64,000 nt of DNA from Clostridium formicaceticum (GTDB lineage Bacteria > Bacillota > Clostridia > Peptostreptococcales > Natronincolaceae). A program made the position numbers and the translations under genes. The stretch covers positions 3,224,001 to 3,288,000 of the forward strand of contig NZ_CP017603.1 in the NCBI RefSeq assembly GCF_001854185.1, in the 5' to 3' direction. The notes beneath the pieces are model-generated. The model saw nothing but the letters and a program-made list of their open reading frames with translations, was not told the DNA's origin and did not search any database. This document shows positions 18,172-26,751 of this stretch, in pieces (position 1 is the stretch's first letter; every line of letters begins with the position of its first letter).

Positions 18172-18237
18172 CATGAAGAAACTGGTTCAGTTAAAGCTGG
18201 ACATCGGGGAATCAGGTGGAGAGTCTACTCCATCTGA
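18172..18237 (+). pseudogene. 3' tail of an IS200/IS605-type tnpB
   Basis: A short frame ending at TGA 18235-18237 reads EETGSVKAGHRGIRWRVYSI, which resembles the C-terminal tail of clostridial TnpB (IS1341-type) proteins. The overlapping strong hairpin (18210-18239) and the following right-end-like hairpin are what one expects at the end of such elements, where they also form the 3' part of the omega RNA. The rest of the gene is gone. Assignment is tentative. Confidence 0.4.
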
Positions 18238-18239
18238 TT
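18210..18239 (+). other. 12-bp stem hairpin in the nikA leader
   Basis: AATCAGGTGGAG pairs with CTCCATCTGATT (one G-U) around a 6-base loop. It precedes the terminator-like hairpin at 18246 and is probably an IS605-type end structure, though it lies in the untranslated leader of nikA. Confidence 0.5.
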
Positions 18240-18245
18240 GAAAAT

Positions 18246-18280
18246 CCCACCTACGCTAATGCTTAGAGGTGGGGGTTTTA
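18246..18280 (+). terminator. Terminator-like hairpin directly before nikA
   Basis: CCCACCT (18246-18252) pairs with AGGTGGG (18267-18273), followed by GGTTTTA. It lies 43 bases before the nikA start, so transcription from the upstream dyad would have to pass it. It may be an IS605 right end or a leader attenuator. Confidence 0.5.
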
Positions 18281-18307
18281 TACCTTAAAAGCAAAATTAT
18301 GATAAAA
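18251..18307 (+). repeat. 57-bp dispersed repeat, copy 1
   Basis: This matches 26002-26058 at 47 of 57 positions without gaps. The core GCTTAGAG and the block TAAAAG-AAAATTA-GATAAAA are best kept. It ends just before the nikA SD. Confidence 0.75.
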
Positions 18308-18322
18308 GGAGTGTTTTGTGGA

Positions 18323-19951
18323 ATGTTGAAAAAAAAATTTACGAAGTCATTAATTGCAGGCATATTACTTCTAACAATGGGTCTGCTTGCTGCATGCTCT
18401 TCAGGGGGTAAAGTGGAAAATGCATCTAACAGATCGAATGGAGATAATGGAGTGGTTAACACAGATGAATTAATCTATGTTAATTTTAGAGATATAAGGG
18501 ATTTAAACCCTCATATTTACAGCGGAGAGCTTTTTGCACAAAATCTGTTGTTCGAAGGTCTTGTTATGATTACGGATGAAGGTATTCAGCCTTGGCTTGC
18601 TAAAGATTGGGATATTTCTGATGATGGACGCACCTATACCTTTCATATAAGACAGGGAGTAACTTTTTCAGACGGCTATAAATTTGATGCCTATGCAGTA
18701 GAAGCGAATATTCAAGCTGTTTATGACAACTACGATAGACATGGATGGCTTGAAAGTGTTAGATTATTGGATAGCTTTGGTGCTGTTGATGATTATACCT
18801 TTGAAATGAAGCTAAAAGAACCTTACTACCCTCTTCTTACAGAACTGGCAGTAACGAGACCCTTTAGATTCCTATCTCCTAATTGTTTTATTGACGGAAC
18901 TACGAAGGATGGCGTAGATGGGCTTATAGGGACAGGAAAATATGTACTTACAGAAAACCATATTGATCAATATGCAGTGTTTGATATCAACGAAACCTAC
19001 TGGGGCGAAAAGCCAGAAATCAGCAGGATCATTGCTAAGGTGATTCCAGATAATCAAATAAGAACACTTGCTTTAGAAAAAGGTGAAATTGATATTATCT
19101 TTGGTATTGGTATGATTGATGCAGAAACTTATCTTAAGTTTTCAGAAATGGAAGGCTTTGGCGCAAGTCTATCAGACCCTGTAGCTACAAGAATGTTGAT
19201 TATGAATTCGACAGATAAAATTCTATCAGATGTTAATGTAAGACAGGCCATCAATGCAGCAGTCAATAGAGAAGAAATATCAGAAGGAATTTTTTATGGA
19301 CTGGAAGCTCCTGCAAGTAGAATGTTAGCAAGAACGGTTCCTTACTGCGATGTAGATTTCGAAGATTATGTCTATTCCTTAGATAAGGCGAAGAACCTTC
19401 TTGAGAAAGCAGGTTGGGCTATGAATGAGGCCACAAACATACGTGAAAAAGACGGTATGCCTTTACAAATTGAAATGCACTATAATGCAGATAATGTAAC
19501 AGAAAGAACCATTGCTGAATATCTACAGGATGAAATGAGAAAAGTCGGCATCAGCCTCAGTATTATTGGAGAAGAGGAGCAGGCTTATAGAGATAGGATG
19601 AAAAATGGAGGTTTTAGTATTACCTTTAATATGCCATGGGGAACACCTTATGATCCACATTCCTTTCTTGGTGCTATGAGAATGCCTGCTGTTTATGGAG
19701 ATTATGCAGCGCAACAAGGACTTAAGGAGGTTGAAAAACTTCACGATACAATTTTAAAGGCATTTACTGCTACAGATGAAATGCAAAGACAGGAATATTA
19801 CGATTATATTCTTACATATCTACATGATGAAGCTATCTATGTTCCATTGGTTTTTGAAAGAAATAGGGCAGTATACAATGAAAAAGTGAAGAATGTTACC
19901 TTTAATCCTTCACAATATGAAGTGCCCCTTGACAGAATGTATATTAAATAA
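18323..19951 (+). CDS. nikA: Nickel ABC transporter substrate-binding lipoprotein
   Basis: A 542-residue SBP_bac_5 lipoprotein: N-terminal helix, lipobox LLAAC, then the bilobed domain. It follows E. coli NikA closely in order: LNPHIYSGELFAQNLLFEGLV, RHGWLE, YYPLLTELAVTRPFRF, IGTG, ETYWGEKPEI, and WGTPYDPHSF, where the His (446 here) corresponds to NikA His416 near the nickel-chelate site. E. coli NikA binds Ni(II) with organic chelators and also Fe-EDTA. The start at 18323 is chosen for AAAGGAG at 18305-18311 and because it begins MLKKKF, a proper signal start; the frame is open to 18269 without SD. First gene of nikABCDE. Confidence 0.87.
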   Translation: MLKKKFTKSLIAGILLLTMGLLAACSSGGKVENASNRSNGDNGVVNTDELIYVNFRDIRDLNPHIYSGELFAQNLLFEGLVMITDEGIQPWLAKDWDISDDGRTYTFHIRQGVTFSDGYKFDAYAVEANIQAVYDNYDRHGWLESVRLLDSFGAVDDYTFEMKLKEPYYPLLTELAVTRPFRFLSPNCFIDGTTKDGVDGLIGTGKYVLTENHIDQYAVFDINETYWGEKPEISRIIAKVIPDNQIRTLALEKGEIDIIFGIGMIDAETYLKFSEMEGFGASLSDPVATRMLIMNSTDKILSDVNVRQAINAAVNREEISEGIFYGLEAPASRMLARTVPYCDVDFEDYVYSLDKAKNLLEKAGWAMNEATNIREKDGMPLQIEMHYNADNVTERTIAEYLQDEMRKVGISLSIIGEEEQAYRDRMKNGGFSITFNMPWGTPYDPHSFLGAMRMPAVYGDYAAQQGLKEVEKLHDTILKAFTATDEMQRQEYYDYILTYLHDEAIYVPLVFERNRAVYNEKVKNVTFNPSQYEVPLDRMYIK

Positions 19952-20032
19952 AAATGATGCCTGCAGAACTGGTCATAGAGCAAATAATCTATGACCAGTT
20001 TCCACGCTTTAAAATCTATAAGGAGGTAACTC

Positions 20033-20968
20033 ATGGGAAAATACATTATAAAAAGAATGCTAGCGGCTTTACCTATGATGTTGGCGGTATCCTTTATTGC
20101 CTTTGTTCTTATTAATCTTATTCCAGCAGATCCTGCTGAGGTAGTATTGAGGGTTAATGAGATTATTCCTACAGAAGAAGCAATAGCGGGGATGAGGGAA
20201 GAGCTGGGATTGGATAAACCTTATTTGCAGAGATATTTTGATTGGCTACAGGATGTTTCACGTCTGAATTTTGGCAACTCTTATGTAAATAAAAATAGAA
20301 CTGTCATCGGTGAAATCACAAGAAGTTTGCCTGCTACCTTAGAGCTCGCAGCGGCTTCTTTGTTGATTGTAATCTTTGTTAGTATTCCTGTTGGTGTGTT
20401 ATGTGCCGTATGGAAGGACAGTATTTTTGATCGTGTGGTTAGGTTTTTTATATTTATAGGGACTGCCATGCCTAATTATTGGATAGGCATCCTATTGATA
20501 TGGTTGTTTGCTGTAAGGCTAGGGGTTTTACCAACAGGAGGAAACAAAGAGGAAGGAGCCATTATTTTGCCGGCTATCACCTTAAGCCTTACCTATATTT
20601 CCACTTATGTCAGACTCATTAGAAATAGCATGCTGGAGAACATGACAGAGAATTATGTTTTTTATGCAAAGGTTAGGGGCATAAAGGATAGAAATATTAT
20701 TTTAAAGCATGTTTTCAAAAACTCCCTTCAATCTTCTATTACTGCTTTAGGGATGAGTGTGGTTCAACTTCTTGCTGGAACAGTTGTGGTAGAAAATATT
20801 TTTTCTTGGCCGGGGATTGGGAGATTGTGTATCACTTCTATTTTTAACAGGGATTACCCCATCATTCAGGCCTATATTCTTATGATGGGAATGCTGTTTG
20901 TTTTCTGTAATCTTATTGTAGATATTGTGCATCATAAATTAGATCCAAGGTTGAATAGGGTGATGTAA
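20033..20968 (+). CDS. nikB: Nickel ABC transporter permease
   Basis: A 311-residue inner-membrane permease of the DppB/OppB/NikB family with six helices. The first is near residues 9-31, and the EAA-like loop appears in the YVFYAKVRGIKDRNIILKHVFKN region (about residues 206-228). GEITRSLPATLELA and ATELIVV-like blocks of the family are visible. Start ATG has AAGGAGGT upstream. It ends one base before nikC, so the two permeases are translated together. Named by its place between nikA and nikC. Confidence 0.88.
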   Translation: MGKYIIKRMLAALPMMLAVSFIAFVLINLIPADPAEVVLRVNEIIPTEEAIAGMREELGLDKPYLQRYFDWLQDVSRLNFGNSYVNKNRTVIGEITRSLPATLELAAASLLIVIFVSIPVGVLCAVWKDSIFDRVVRFFIFIGTAMPNYWIGILLIWLFAVRLGVLPTGGNKEEGAIILPAITLSLTYISTYVRLIRNSMLENMTENYVFYAKVRGIKDRNIILKHVFKNSLQSSITALGMSVVQLLAGTVVVENIFSWPGIGRLCITSIFNRDYPIIQAYILMMGMLFVFCNLIVDIVHHKLDPRLNRVM

Positions 20969-20969
20969 T

Positions 20970-21788
20970 ATGATAAAAAGACTAATGAAAGATAAGATCG
21001 CAATGATAAGCTTATTGATTATATTGTTTACTATGGTTTTAGGAATTTTTGCTGATGTGATAGCACCAAATGATCCAATTAATACCAGTATTATAAATAA
21101 ATTTGCCCAGAGAAGTCAGAAATTTCCTTTAGGAACTGACCATCTTGGACGTTGTATATTATCAAGATTGATCTATGGTATAAGGCCTACTTTGTTTTTA
21201 TCCATGTTTACCATGGTATGTACCATTCTTCTTGGTACCATTATAGGTGCTATAGCAGGCTATGCTAAGGGCATCGTTGATGAAGCGATAATGAGATTTG
21301 TGGATATTATGTTATCTTTTCCAAGTCAAGTGATGATTCTTGCAGTGGTGGGTATGATGGGGGTAGGGATACGGAATGTCGTTATAGCCAGTATTGCTAT
21401 TAAATGGGCCTGGTATGCTAGAATGATCAGGTCTAGTGTAATCCAATATAGTAGTAAAAACTACATTCTTTATTCTAAAACCATAGGCACAAGTAAGCGT
21501 TTTATTATCATCCGACACATGCTTTTAAATGTTTTGTCAGAGGTCATTGTCTTAGCTACCTTAGATATGGGATGGGTTATTTTAAGTATTTCTACTCTTT
21601 CTTTTCTGGGATTAGGCATCCAAGCGCCGACAGCAGAGTGGGGAGGCATGCTGAGTGAAGCAAAAAATGTTATCACTGCACACCCAACCCAAATGCTAGC
21701 CCCTGGCTTTGCTATCTTAGTGATTGTAGCTTCATTTAATATGCTAGGGGATAGTTTAAGAGATATACTAGATACTAAGGAGGGATAA
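20970..21788 (+). CDS. nikC: Nickel ABC transporter permease
   Basis: A 272-residue DppC/NikC-type permease with an N-terminal helix (13-32), the APNDP motif, FPLGTDHLGRCILSRLIYG (the family hallmark) and the cytoplasmic loop KTIGTSKRFIIIRHMLLN that contacts the ATPase. Its last residues (LGDSLRDILDTKE) are canonical. The ATG comes one base after nikB and its stop one base before nikD. It pairs with NikB to form the channel. Confidence 0.88.
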   Translation: MIKRLMKDKIAMISLLIILFTMVLGIFADVIAPNDPINTSIINKFAQRSQKFPLGTDHLGRCILSRLIYGIRPTLFLSMFTMVCTILLGTIIGAIAGYAKGIVDEAIMRFVDIMLSFPSQVMILAVVGMMGVGIRNVVIASIAIKWAWYARMIRSSVIQYSSKNYILYSKTIGTSKRFIIIRHMLLNVLSEVIVLATLDMGWVILSISTLSFLGLGIQAPTAEWGGMLSEAKNVITAHPTQMLAPGFAILVIVASFNMLGDSLRDILDTKEG

Positions 21789-21789
21789 G

Positions 21790-22602
21790 ATGAAAAGCGA
21801 AATATTAGAGGTCAAGCATTTAACGGTAGACTGTGGGAATCATAAGATGCTTAAAAATATCATTTCGGATATTTCTTTTCACTTAAAAAGAAATCATTGC
21901 TTTGGTATCGTTGGAGAAAGTGGCAGTGGTAAAAGCATCACCTGTAAGGCGATATTGGGACTTTTGGATAAGTCCTTTGATGTAAAAGGAGATGTGATTT
22001 TCAATGATATACACCTCTTGAAGGAGGACAAAAGGAAGATCAGACATATAAGAGGTAAAGAAATTTCCATGATATTACAAAACCCCATGACTTCTTTTGA
22101 CCCTCTTTTTCCTGTACAGGAGCAAATGGTGGAAACCTTTATTGAAAATCTCAATATAAGTAAAAAAGAAGCTTTAGAACTTTCATTAAAAGGACTGGAG
22201 GATATGCATATCCTCCACCCTAAAGATGTGCTAAAAAAATATCCACATCAACTGAGTGGTGGTATGCTGCAAAGGGTAATGATAGGGATTGCCCTTGCCT
22301 TAAAACCAAGTATCATTATTGCAGATGAGCCAACCACTGCAGTGGATGCCATCAATGTAGTGAAGGTAATGGAACAATTCATAAGAATTAAAGAAAATCA
22401 CCATGTATCGATGATTTTTATTTCTCATGACTTAGGTGCAGTATCAAAAATAGCTGATGACCTTCTCGTGATGAAGGATGGAAAAATTGTAGAGGCAGGG
22501 GAAACACAGCAGGTGTTAAATCGACCCCAAAGTGAATATACCCAATATTTAATCAACATAAGAAATGCATTGGTGGATAGATTTTACCATGTGATAGGAT
22601 AG
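21790..22602 (+). CDS. nikD: Nickel ABC transporter ATP-binding protein
   Basis: A 270-residue ABC ATPase of the Opp/Dpp/Nik type. Walker A GESGSGKS is near residue 42, Q-loop LQNPMTSFDP, signature LSGGMLQR, Walker B IIADEPT and switch His in ISHDL. The C-terminus is shorter than in OppD and lacks the Cys-rich iron-sulfur region of many DppD proteins, which is normal for NikD. It works with NikE to energise uptake. Confidence 0.88.
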   Translation: MKSEILEVKHLTVDCGNHKMLKNIISDISFHLKRNHCFGIVGESGSGKSITCKAILGLLDKSFDVKGDVIFNDIHLLKEDKRKIRHIRGKEISMILQNPMTSFDPLFPVQEQMVETFIENLNISKKEALELSLKGLEDMHILHPKDVLKKYPHQLSGGMLQRVMIGIALALKPSIIIADEPTTAVDAINVVKVMEQFIRIKENHHVSMIFISHDLGAVSKIADDLLVMKDGKIVEAGETQQVLNRPQSEYTQYLINIRNALVDRFYHVIG

Positions 22603-22613
22603 GGGGAAGGTTC

Positions 22614-23417
22614 GTGTTATTAGAAGTAAAAAACATTTATAAAACCTATAAAAGACCTTTTGGTATGCTAAAAAAAGAAAGGTTTGAAGTGCTAAAGGAT
22701 GTGTCCTTGTTTCTTTATGAGGGAGAATGTCTTGGGATTATTGGGGAAAGCGGCAGTGGAAAAAGCACATTAGGTCGGTTGATGATTGGCGTTGAGAAGG
22801 CAGATGGTGGCAGCATACGAATAGATGGTAAAGAGATCAGTAAAAAAGCAGATAAATCTATAAAGGAAAAGGTAAGTGTCGTTTTTCAAGATTACAGTTC
22901 TTCTGTGAATCCTAGGCTGAAAATTATAGATATTCTTTGGGAACCAATAAAAGTCTTTGAGGGGTTAAGCCAAAAAGAAAGCCTGCACAAAATCATCACG
23001 TTATTAGAAAAAGTAGGTTTATCAAAGGAATATTTATACCGTTATCCCCATCAACTAAGTGGAGGACAGTTACAAAGAGTATGTATTGCCAGAGCCATTG
23101 CCACCAGTCCGAAGTTCATTCTTCTTGATGAGGCCATAAGTTCTTTGGATGTATCTATTCAGGTTCAGATTCTAGATTTATTGATTCAATTAAAAGAAGA
23201 AATGAGAATCTCCTATATCTTTATTACCCACGACTTAACAGCAGTTACTTATATATGTGATCGGGTTGTATTTTTAAAAGAAGGTAGAATTATTGAAGAA
23301 GTAGATGATATGAAGCAATTAAAGAATGTAAAGGAGCCCTATTCAAAAGCACTTTTGTATGCAGCTAGAGCAATGAATGCTAGGGAGGAAAGCTATGAGA
23401 TACAAAGAATATCTTAA
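22614..23417 (+). CDS. nikE: Nickel ABC transporter ATP-binding protein
   Basis: A 267-residue ABC ATPase. Walker A GESGSGKST, Q-loop FQDYSSSVNPR, signature LSGGQLQR, Walker B ILLDEAISSLD and ITHDL are all present. GTG start with GGGGGAAGG upstream. It closes the transport block of five genes, with 90 bases before the kinase gene. Confidence 0.87.
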   Translation: MLLEVKNIYKTYKRPFGMLKKERFEVLKDVSLFLYEGECLGIIGESGSGKSTLGRLMIGVEKADGGSIRIDGKEISKKADKSIKEKVSVVFQDYSSSVNPRLKIIDILWEPIKVFEGLSQKESLHKIITLLEKVGLSKEYLYRYPHQLSGGQLQRVCIARAIATSPKFILLDEAISSLDVSIQVQILDLLIQLKEEMRISYIFITHDLTAVTYICDRVVFLKEGRIIEEVDDMKQLKNVKEPYSKALLYAARAMNAREESYEIQRIS

Positions 23418-23507
23418 AATTGCTATACTTTTTACAATTTCAACTATTATCCAACTTTAAGCAGGGAAAAAAGACTTGTAGAATTCTTATCTAAAGTAGG
23501 CGATATC

Positions 23508-25133
23508 ATGAGAGGATCTATCAAAACAAAAATTATTATAGCGATAATCATCACTTTTTCTATACTATTTTCTATACATCTCTATATTATAGACACTAAG
23601 ATAAAGGATAGTGTCTCTGTGCTTAATAGAAATCTTACAAAGCAAGTCATTGATGCTAGGGCGCATCAAATAGCCTATTGGCTTCAGCAGAGAAAAATAG
23701 AGTTAGAGATGATGTCTGACTGCATCATAAGTTTTAACATGGAGGAGATAGAGGCTAGGGATTATGTTCAATCGGTATATGAGAAAAAAAGCAACATTTA
23801 CCTTGATATGGGGATTATAAAATTTGGTGGCTATAGAATAAGCAGTGATGGTATTAGAGAATGTATTCGTCAGGAAAAGTATTATAAAAATGCACTGAAG
23901 GAAACTGCTTGCTTTAAAGTGAGTCATCCAATAGAAAAAAACGGCAGAAATATTGCTGTGATGCTGTATAAAGTAGGAGGCGTCAATAGAGAGATTGAAT
24001 TTATTTATGCAGAGGTTTCTTTAGAAGATTTAATGAGGATAGCTGCTAAAATCAATGTGTATGAGGGTGTTGGAGAAATTTTGATCAGCAACAACAGTAT
24101 CCATACCAATGAAAAAATTTTTTATCAGGATTTTATGAGGGAAAACCCTATTATTTTTGAGACGGATATAGAACCAGCTAGAGGTTGGTCTCTTAATTAT
24201 TATATTCCCGAAAAGAATATAAACAAAATTAACCAGCATATCCGAAAATCTATACTGGTTTTTGCAATCATCCTATTAATGACGGTAATAGTGCTATTAG
24301 CTGGCAGTTACACCTCTATTGTTAAGCCGATTGACCAGTTGAGGAAATTGATGAAAAAGGTGGAGGATGGAGATTTCTCTGTAAGATTAAAAAGCAATAG
24401 GCAGGATGAAATTGGTCATCTTATTACTAGTTTTAACAAGATGACGGAAAAACTTGAAAAGCTCAGTTATCAGGAGAAAGAAATGAGAATGAGAATCATG
24501 CAAGAACAGATTAAACCACACTTTCTTTATAACACCCTTGATACCATTAAGTGGGTTGCCATGGAGGATAATACTGAGGAAGTCTTGAGCCTGATAGATG
24601 CTTTAAGCACTTACTTTAGAATTGGTCTTAGTAATGGAAAAAATTTTATTGCTTTAGATGAAGAGTTAGAACATATTGATAGCTATCTTAGCATCCAAAA
24701 GGCCAGGTATGAGGAACGGTTGACATATAGTATTCATTATGATGATTCTCTGGCGGATTGTAGTGTGATGCGGGTTCTTTTACAACCTATTGTAGAAAAT
24801 GCTGTGATACATGGGGTAAATAAAAGAGAAAATGGAGGAAGAATTTCTATTTCTATTATCCATGATAAGGAGACGATCATCATAAAAATCATGAATAACG
24901 CAGAGATGTCCTTGGATATCTTGAAGGAAATAAATCATGCTTTAAAATTAGATAAACAAATCGAAGCCTTTAAGGGATACGGTCTTTATAGTGTAAATCA
25001 TAGAATAAAACTAGAGCATGGAGAGAAATATGGGTTAGAACTTCAATCTCAAAAGGGATGGACCACTGCTGCCATTAGAATACCCAAAATAAGAGGGGGA
25101 AATGAAAATGTTGAAAGTTCTCATTGCAGATGA
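23508..25133 (+). CDS. YesM/LytS-type sensor histidine kinase
   Basis: A 541-residue membrane kinase. Helices near residues 8-27 and 248-268 bracket a ~220-residue extracytoplasmic sensor (dCache-like in length). A HAMP domain follows (~270-322), then His_kinase (PF06580) with EQIKPHFLYNTLDTIKW (phospho-His338) and a HATPase with QPIVENAVIHG. These kinases pair with AraC-type receivers and often control ABC uptake of sugars or metals. Its frame overlaps the start of the regulator gene by 32 bases, so they are translationally coupled. Location after nikE suggests it senses the substrate or its chelator. Confidence 0.87.
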   Translation: MRGSIKTKIIIAIIITFSILFSIHLYIIDTKIKDSVSVLNRNLTKQVIDARAHQIAYWLQQRKIELEMMSDCIISFNMEEIEARDYVQSVYEKKSNIYLDMGIIKFGGYRISSDGIRECIRQEKYYKNALKETACFKVSHPIEKNGRNIAVMLYKVGGVNREIEFIYAEVSLEDLMRIAAKINVYEGVGEILISNNSIHTNEKIFYQDFMRENPIIFETDIEPARGWSLNYYIPEKNINKINQHIRKSILVFAIILLMTVIVLLAGSYTSIVKPIDQLRKLMKKVEDGDFSVRLKSNRQDEIGHLITSFNKMTEKLEKLSYQEKEMRMRIMQEQIKPHFLYNTLDTIKWVAMEDNTEEVLSLIDALSTYFRIGLSNGKNFIALDEELEHIDSYLSIQKARYEERLTYSIHYDDSLADCSVMRVLLQPIVENAVIHGVNKRENGGRISISIIHDKETIIIKIMNNAEMSLDILKEINHALKLDKQIEAFKGYGLYSVNHRIKLEHGEKYGLELQSQKGWTTAAIRIPKIRGGNENVESSHCR

Positions 25134-25857
25134 TGAACCCAAAATTAGAAAAGGGATTAAACTATGGATCGGTGAAAATACTTATCCCTTTGAAGTAGTT
25201 GGAGAAGCAAAAAATGGTAGAGAAGCTTTAGAATTCACCACAAAAACTTCTCCAGAATTGTTTCTAGTAGATATCAATATGCCTATGGTGAATGGACTTG
25301 ATTTTATCAGTCAGTTAAAAAAACTTTGTCCCAACAGCATCGTGGTGATTATTACTGGCTATGATCATTTTGAATATGCCCATAGAGCTATAAAGCTTCA
25401 GGTGTTTGATTATTTGTTAAAACCTGTTTCCAAAAGTGATTTTAACCATCTTTTAAAAAGAATTACAGAAGAATTTCAACCCAACGAAAAAGAGCATATT
25501 GAAGATAAAAATATTCAGTATTCCTGTATTGTTAGATGCGTGAAGGGACATATAGATCACCACTATGCAGAAAGTCAATTGGACTTGTCCTATATAGCAA
25601 AGTTATTCAATGTAAATAAATCTTATATCAGCAAAAGGATGAAGCAAGAGCTTGGAAGATCTTTTGTAGAGTATCTAACGGAGGTAAGGCTAGAGAAGGC
25701 AAAAGAAATTCTGGAGAGTGCTGATCCTAGAGTGACAATGTATCATGTTGCCACGAAGGTAGGCTATACATCACAGCATTATTTTAGCAGAGTTTTTAAG
25801 AAGGCCTATGGCATAGCGCCTTTAGAGTATAGAAATAGTTTTCATTCTTTTCAGTAA
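25102..25857 (+). CDS. YesN-type response regulator (receiver plus AraC HTH)
   Basis: A 251-residue regulator: receiver at 1-125 (DDEP, phospho-Asp57 in LVDINMP, LKPVSK) and an AraC-type double HTH at ~150-250 (VKGHIDHHYAES..., VATKVGYTSQHYFSRVFKKAYGIAP). The linker is short compared with the ~500-residue B. subtilis YesN, but compact forms are common. SD GAGGGGG lies just before ATG 25102; ATG 25108 is an alternative. Together with the overlapping kinase it probably activates the nik operon. Confidence 0.87.
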   Translation: MKMLKVLIADDEPKIRKGIKLWIGENTYPFEVVGEAKNGREALEFTTKTSPELFLVDINMPMVNGLDFISQLKKLCPNSIVVIITGYDHFEYAHRAIKLQVFDYLLKPVSKSDFNHLLKRITEEFQPNEKEHIEDKNIQYSCIVRCVKGHIDHHYAESQLDLSYIAKLFNVNKSYISKRMKQELGRSFVEYLTEVRLEKAKEILESADPRVTMYHVATKVGYTSQHYFSRVFKKAYGIAPLEYRNSFHSFQ

Positions 25858-25860
25858 ATA

Positions 25861-25895
25861 ACAGGGTGCTTTTGGAGCTACCTTGTATTTTTTTT
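25861..25895 (+). terminator. Rho-independent terminator after the two-component pair
   Basis: ACAGGGTGC and GCTACCTTGT form a stem with one bulge and one G-U pair, followed by ATTTTTTTT. It closes the nik/two-component cluster. Confidence 0.7.
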
Positions 25896-26001
25896 CCCTT
25901 CGTAATATAATAAAAATTAAACTCTGATAAAATCAACCAATTTTAGCATATACAAACATATAAAGATTATAAAAAGATTAAAATAATAGAAAAAATTCTA
26001 T

Positions 26002-26058
26002 CTATGTTATTGCTTAGAGCTGAGGGTTTTACACGCTAAAAGTAAAATTAGGATAAAA
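26002..26058 (+). repeat. 57-bp dispersed repeat, copy 2
   Basis: An ungapped match to 18251-18307 at 47 of 57 positions. Unlike copy 1 the GC stem is lost (GAGCTGAGGG lacks a partner), so no hairpin forms. It lies 34 bases before the trmR start. Confidence 0.75.
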
Positions 26059-26091
26059 TAAATTCTTCACTAGAATAGGAGTTGTGGTACA

Positions 26092-26751
26092 TTGAGTAAT
26101 ATTACAGAAGAATATGTAGAAGAATATATAAGAGAACTACTGCCAGACCATCAAGGTCAACTAAAGGTGATTGAAGAAAATGCTTTAGAAAATCAGGTGC
26201 CTATTGTACATAAAGAGGTAGCAGCTTTACTAAAGGTAATAACAAAGGCATCTAAGAGTAAAAGGATTTTAGAAGTTGGTGCAGCTGTGGGGTATTCTAG
26301 TATTTTGCTCTGTCAAGCGGCAGGAGATGGGGCAAAGGTGACTACCATAGAGAGAAATGAAAAAAGAGCAGAAGAGGCAAGAGTAAATATTGAGAAACTA
26401 GGGCTTAGCAACAACATTCAAGTCATTGAAGGGGATGCGCAAGAAGTTTTAAACTTTTTGCAAGGGACTTATGATTTAGTTTTTTTAGATGGAGCAAAGG
26501 GACATTATAAAGAAATGCTAGAGCAATGTATTAACCTGCTTAAGGTTGGAGGTATACTCATATCAGATAACATCCTATTTAAAGGGATGGTGGCCAATGA
26601 TGACTTAGTAGTAAGGCGCAAAAGAACCATAGTAAATCGTATGAGGGAATATTTGCAATACATCTGTAATCATCCCCAATTAGATACATCTATTATTCCA
26701 ATAGGAGATGGTGTAGCCATAAGTTATAAGAAGTTGGAGGAATCAAAATGA
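26092..26751 (+). CDS. trmR: tRNA 5-hydroxyuridine methyltransferase
   Basis: A 219-residue class I SAM methyltransferase of the YrrM/TrmR type, which methylates ho5U34 to mo5U34 in tRNA. The SAM site is seen in ILEVGAAVGYSS, the acidic end of strand 2 in TTIERNEKR, and VFLDGAKGHY, the metal/substrate loop of the O-methyltransferase 3 family. TTG start with AGGAG upstream. It overlaps the next gene by four bases (ATGA), and that gene belongs to the U32 family that makes the ho5U substrate, which supports the assignment over a catechol-type enzyme. Confidence 0.82.
   Translation: MSNITEEYVEEYIRELLPDHQGQLKVIEENALENQVPIVHKEVAALLKVITKASKSKRILEVGAAVGYSSILLCQAAGDGAKVTTIERNEKRAEEARVNIEKLGLSNNIQVIEGDAQEVLNFLQGTYDLVFLDGAKGHYKEMLEQCINLLKVGGILISDNILFKGMVANDDLVVRRKRTIVNRMREYLQYICNHPQLDTSIIPIGDGVAISYKKLEESK

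Noticed and set aside
18160-18290. A metal (NiCo) or cobalamin riboswitch in front of nikA
   Set aside because: None of the conserved cores of these classes is present; the coding-like tail and hairpins fit an IS605-type end better.
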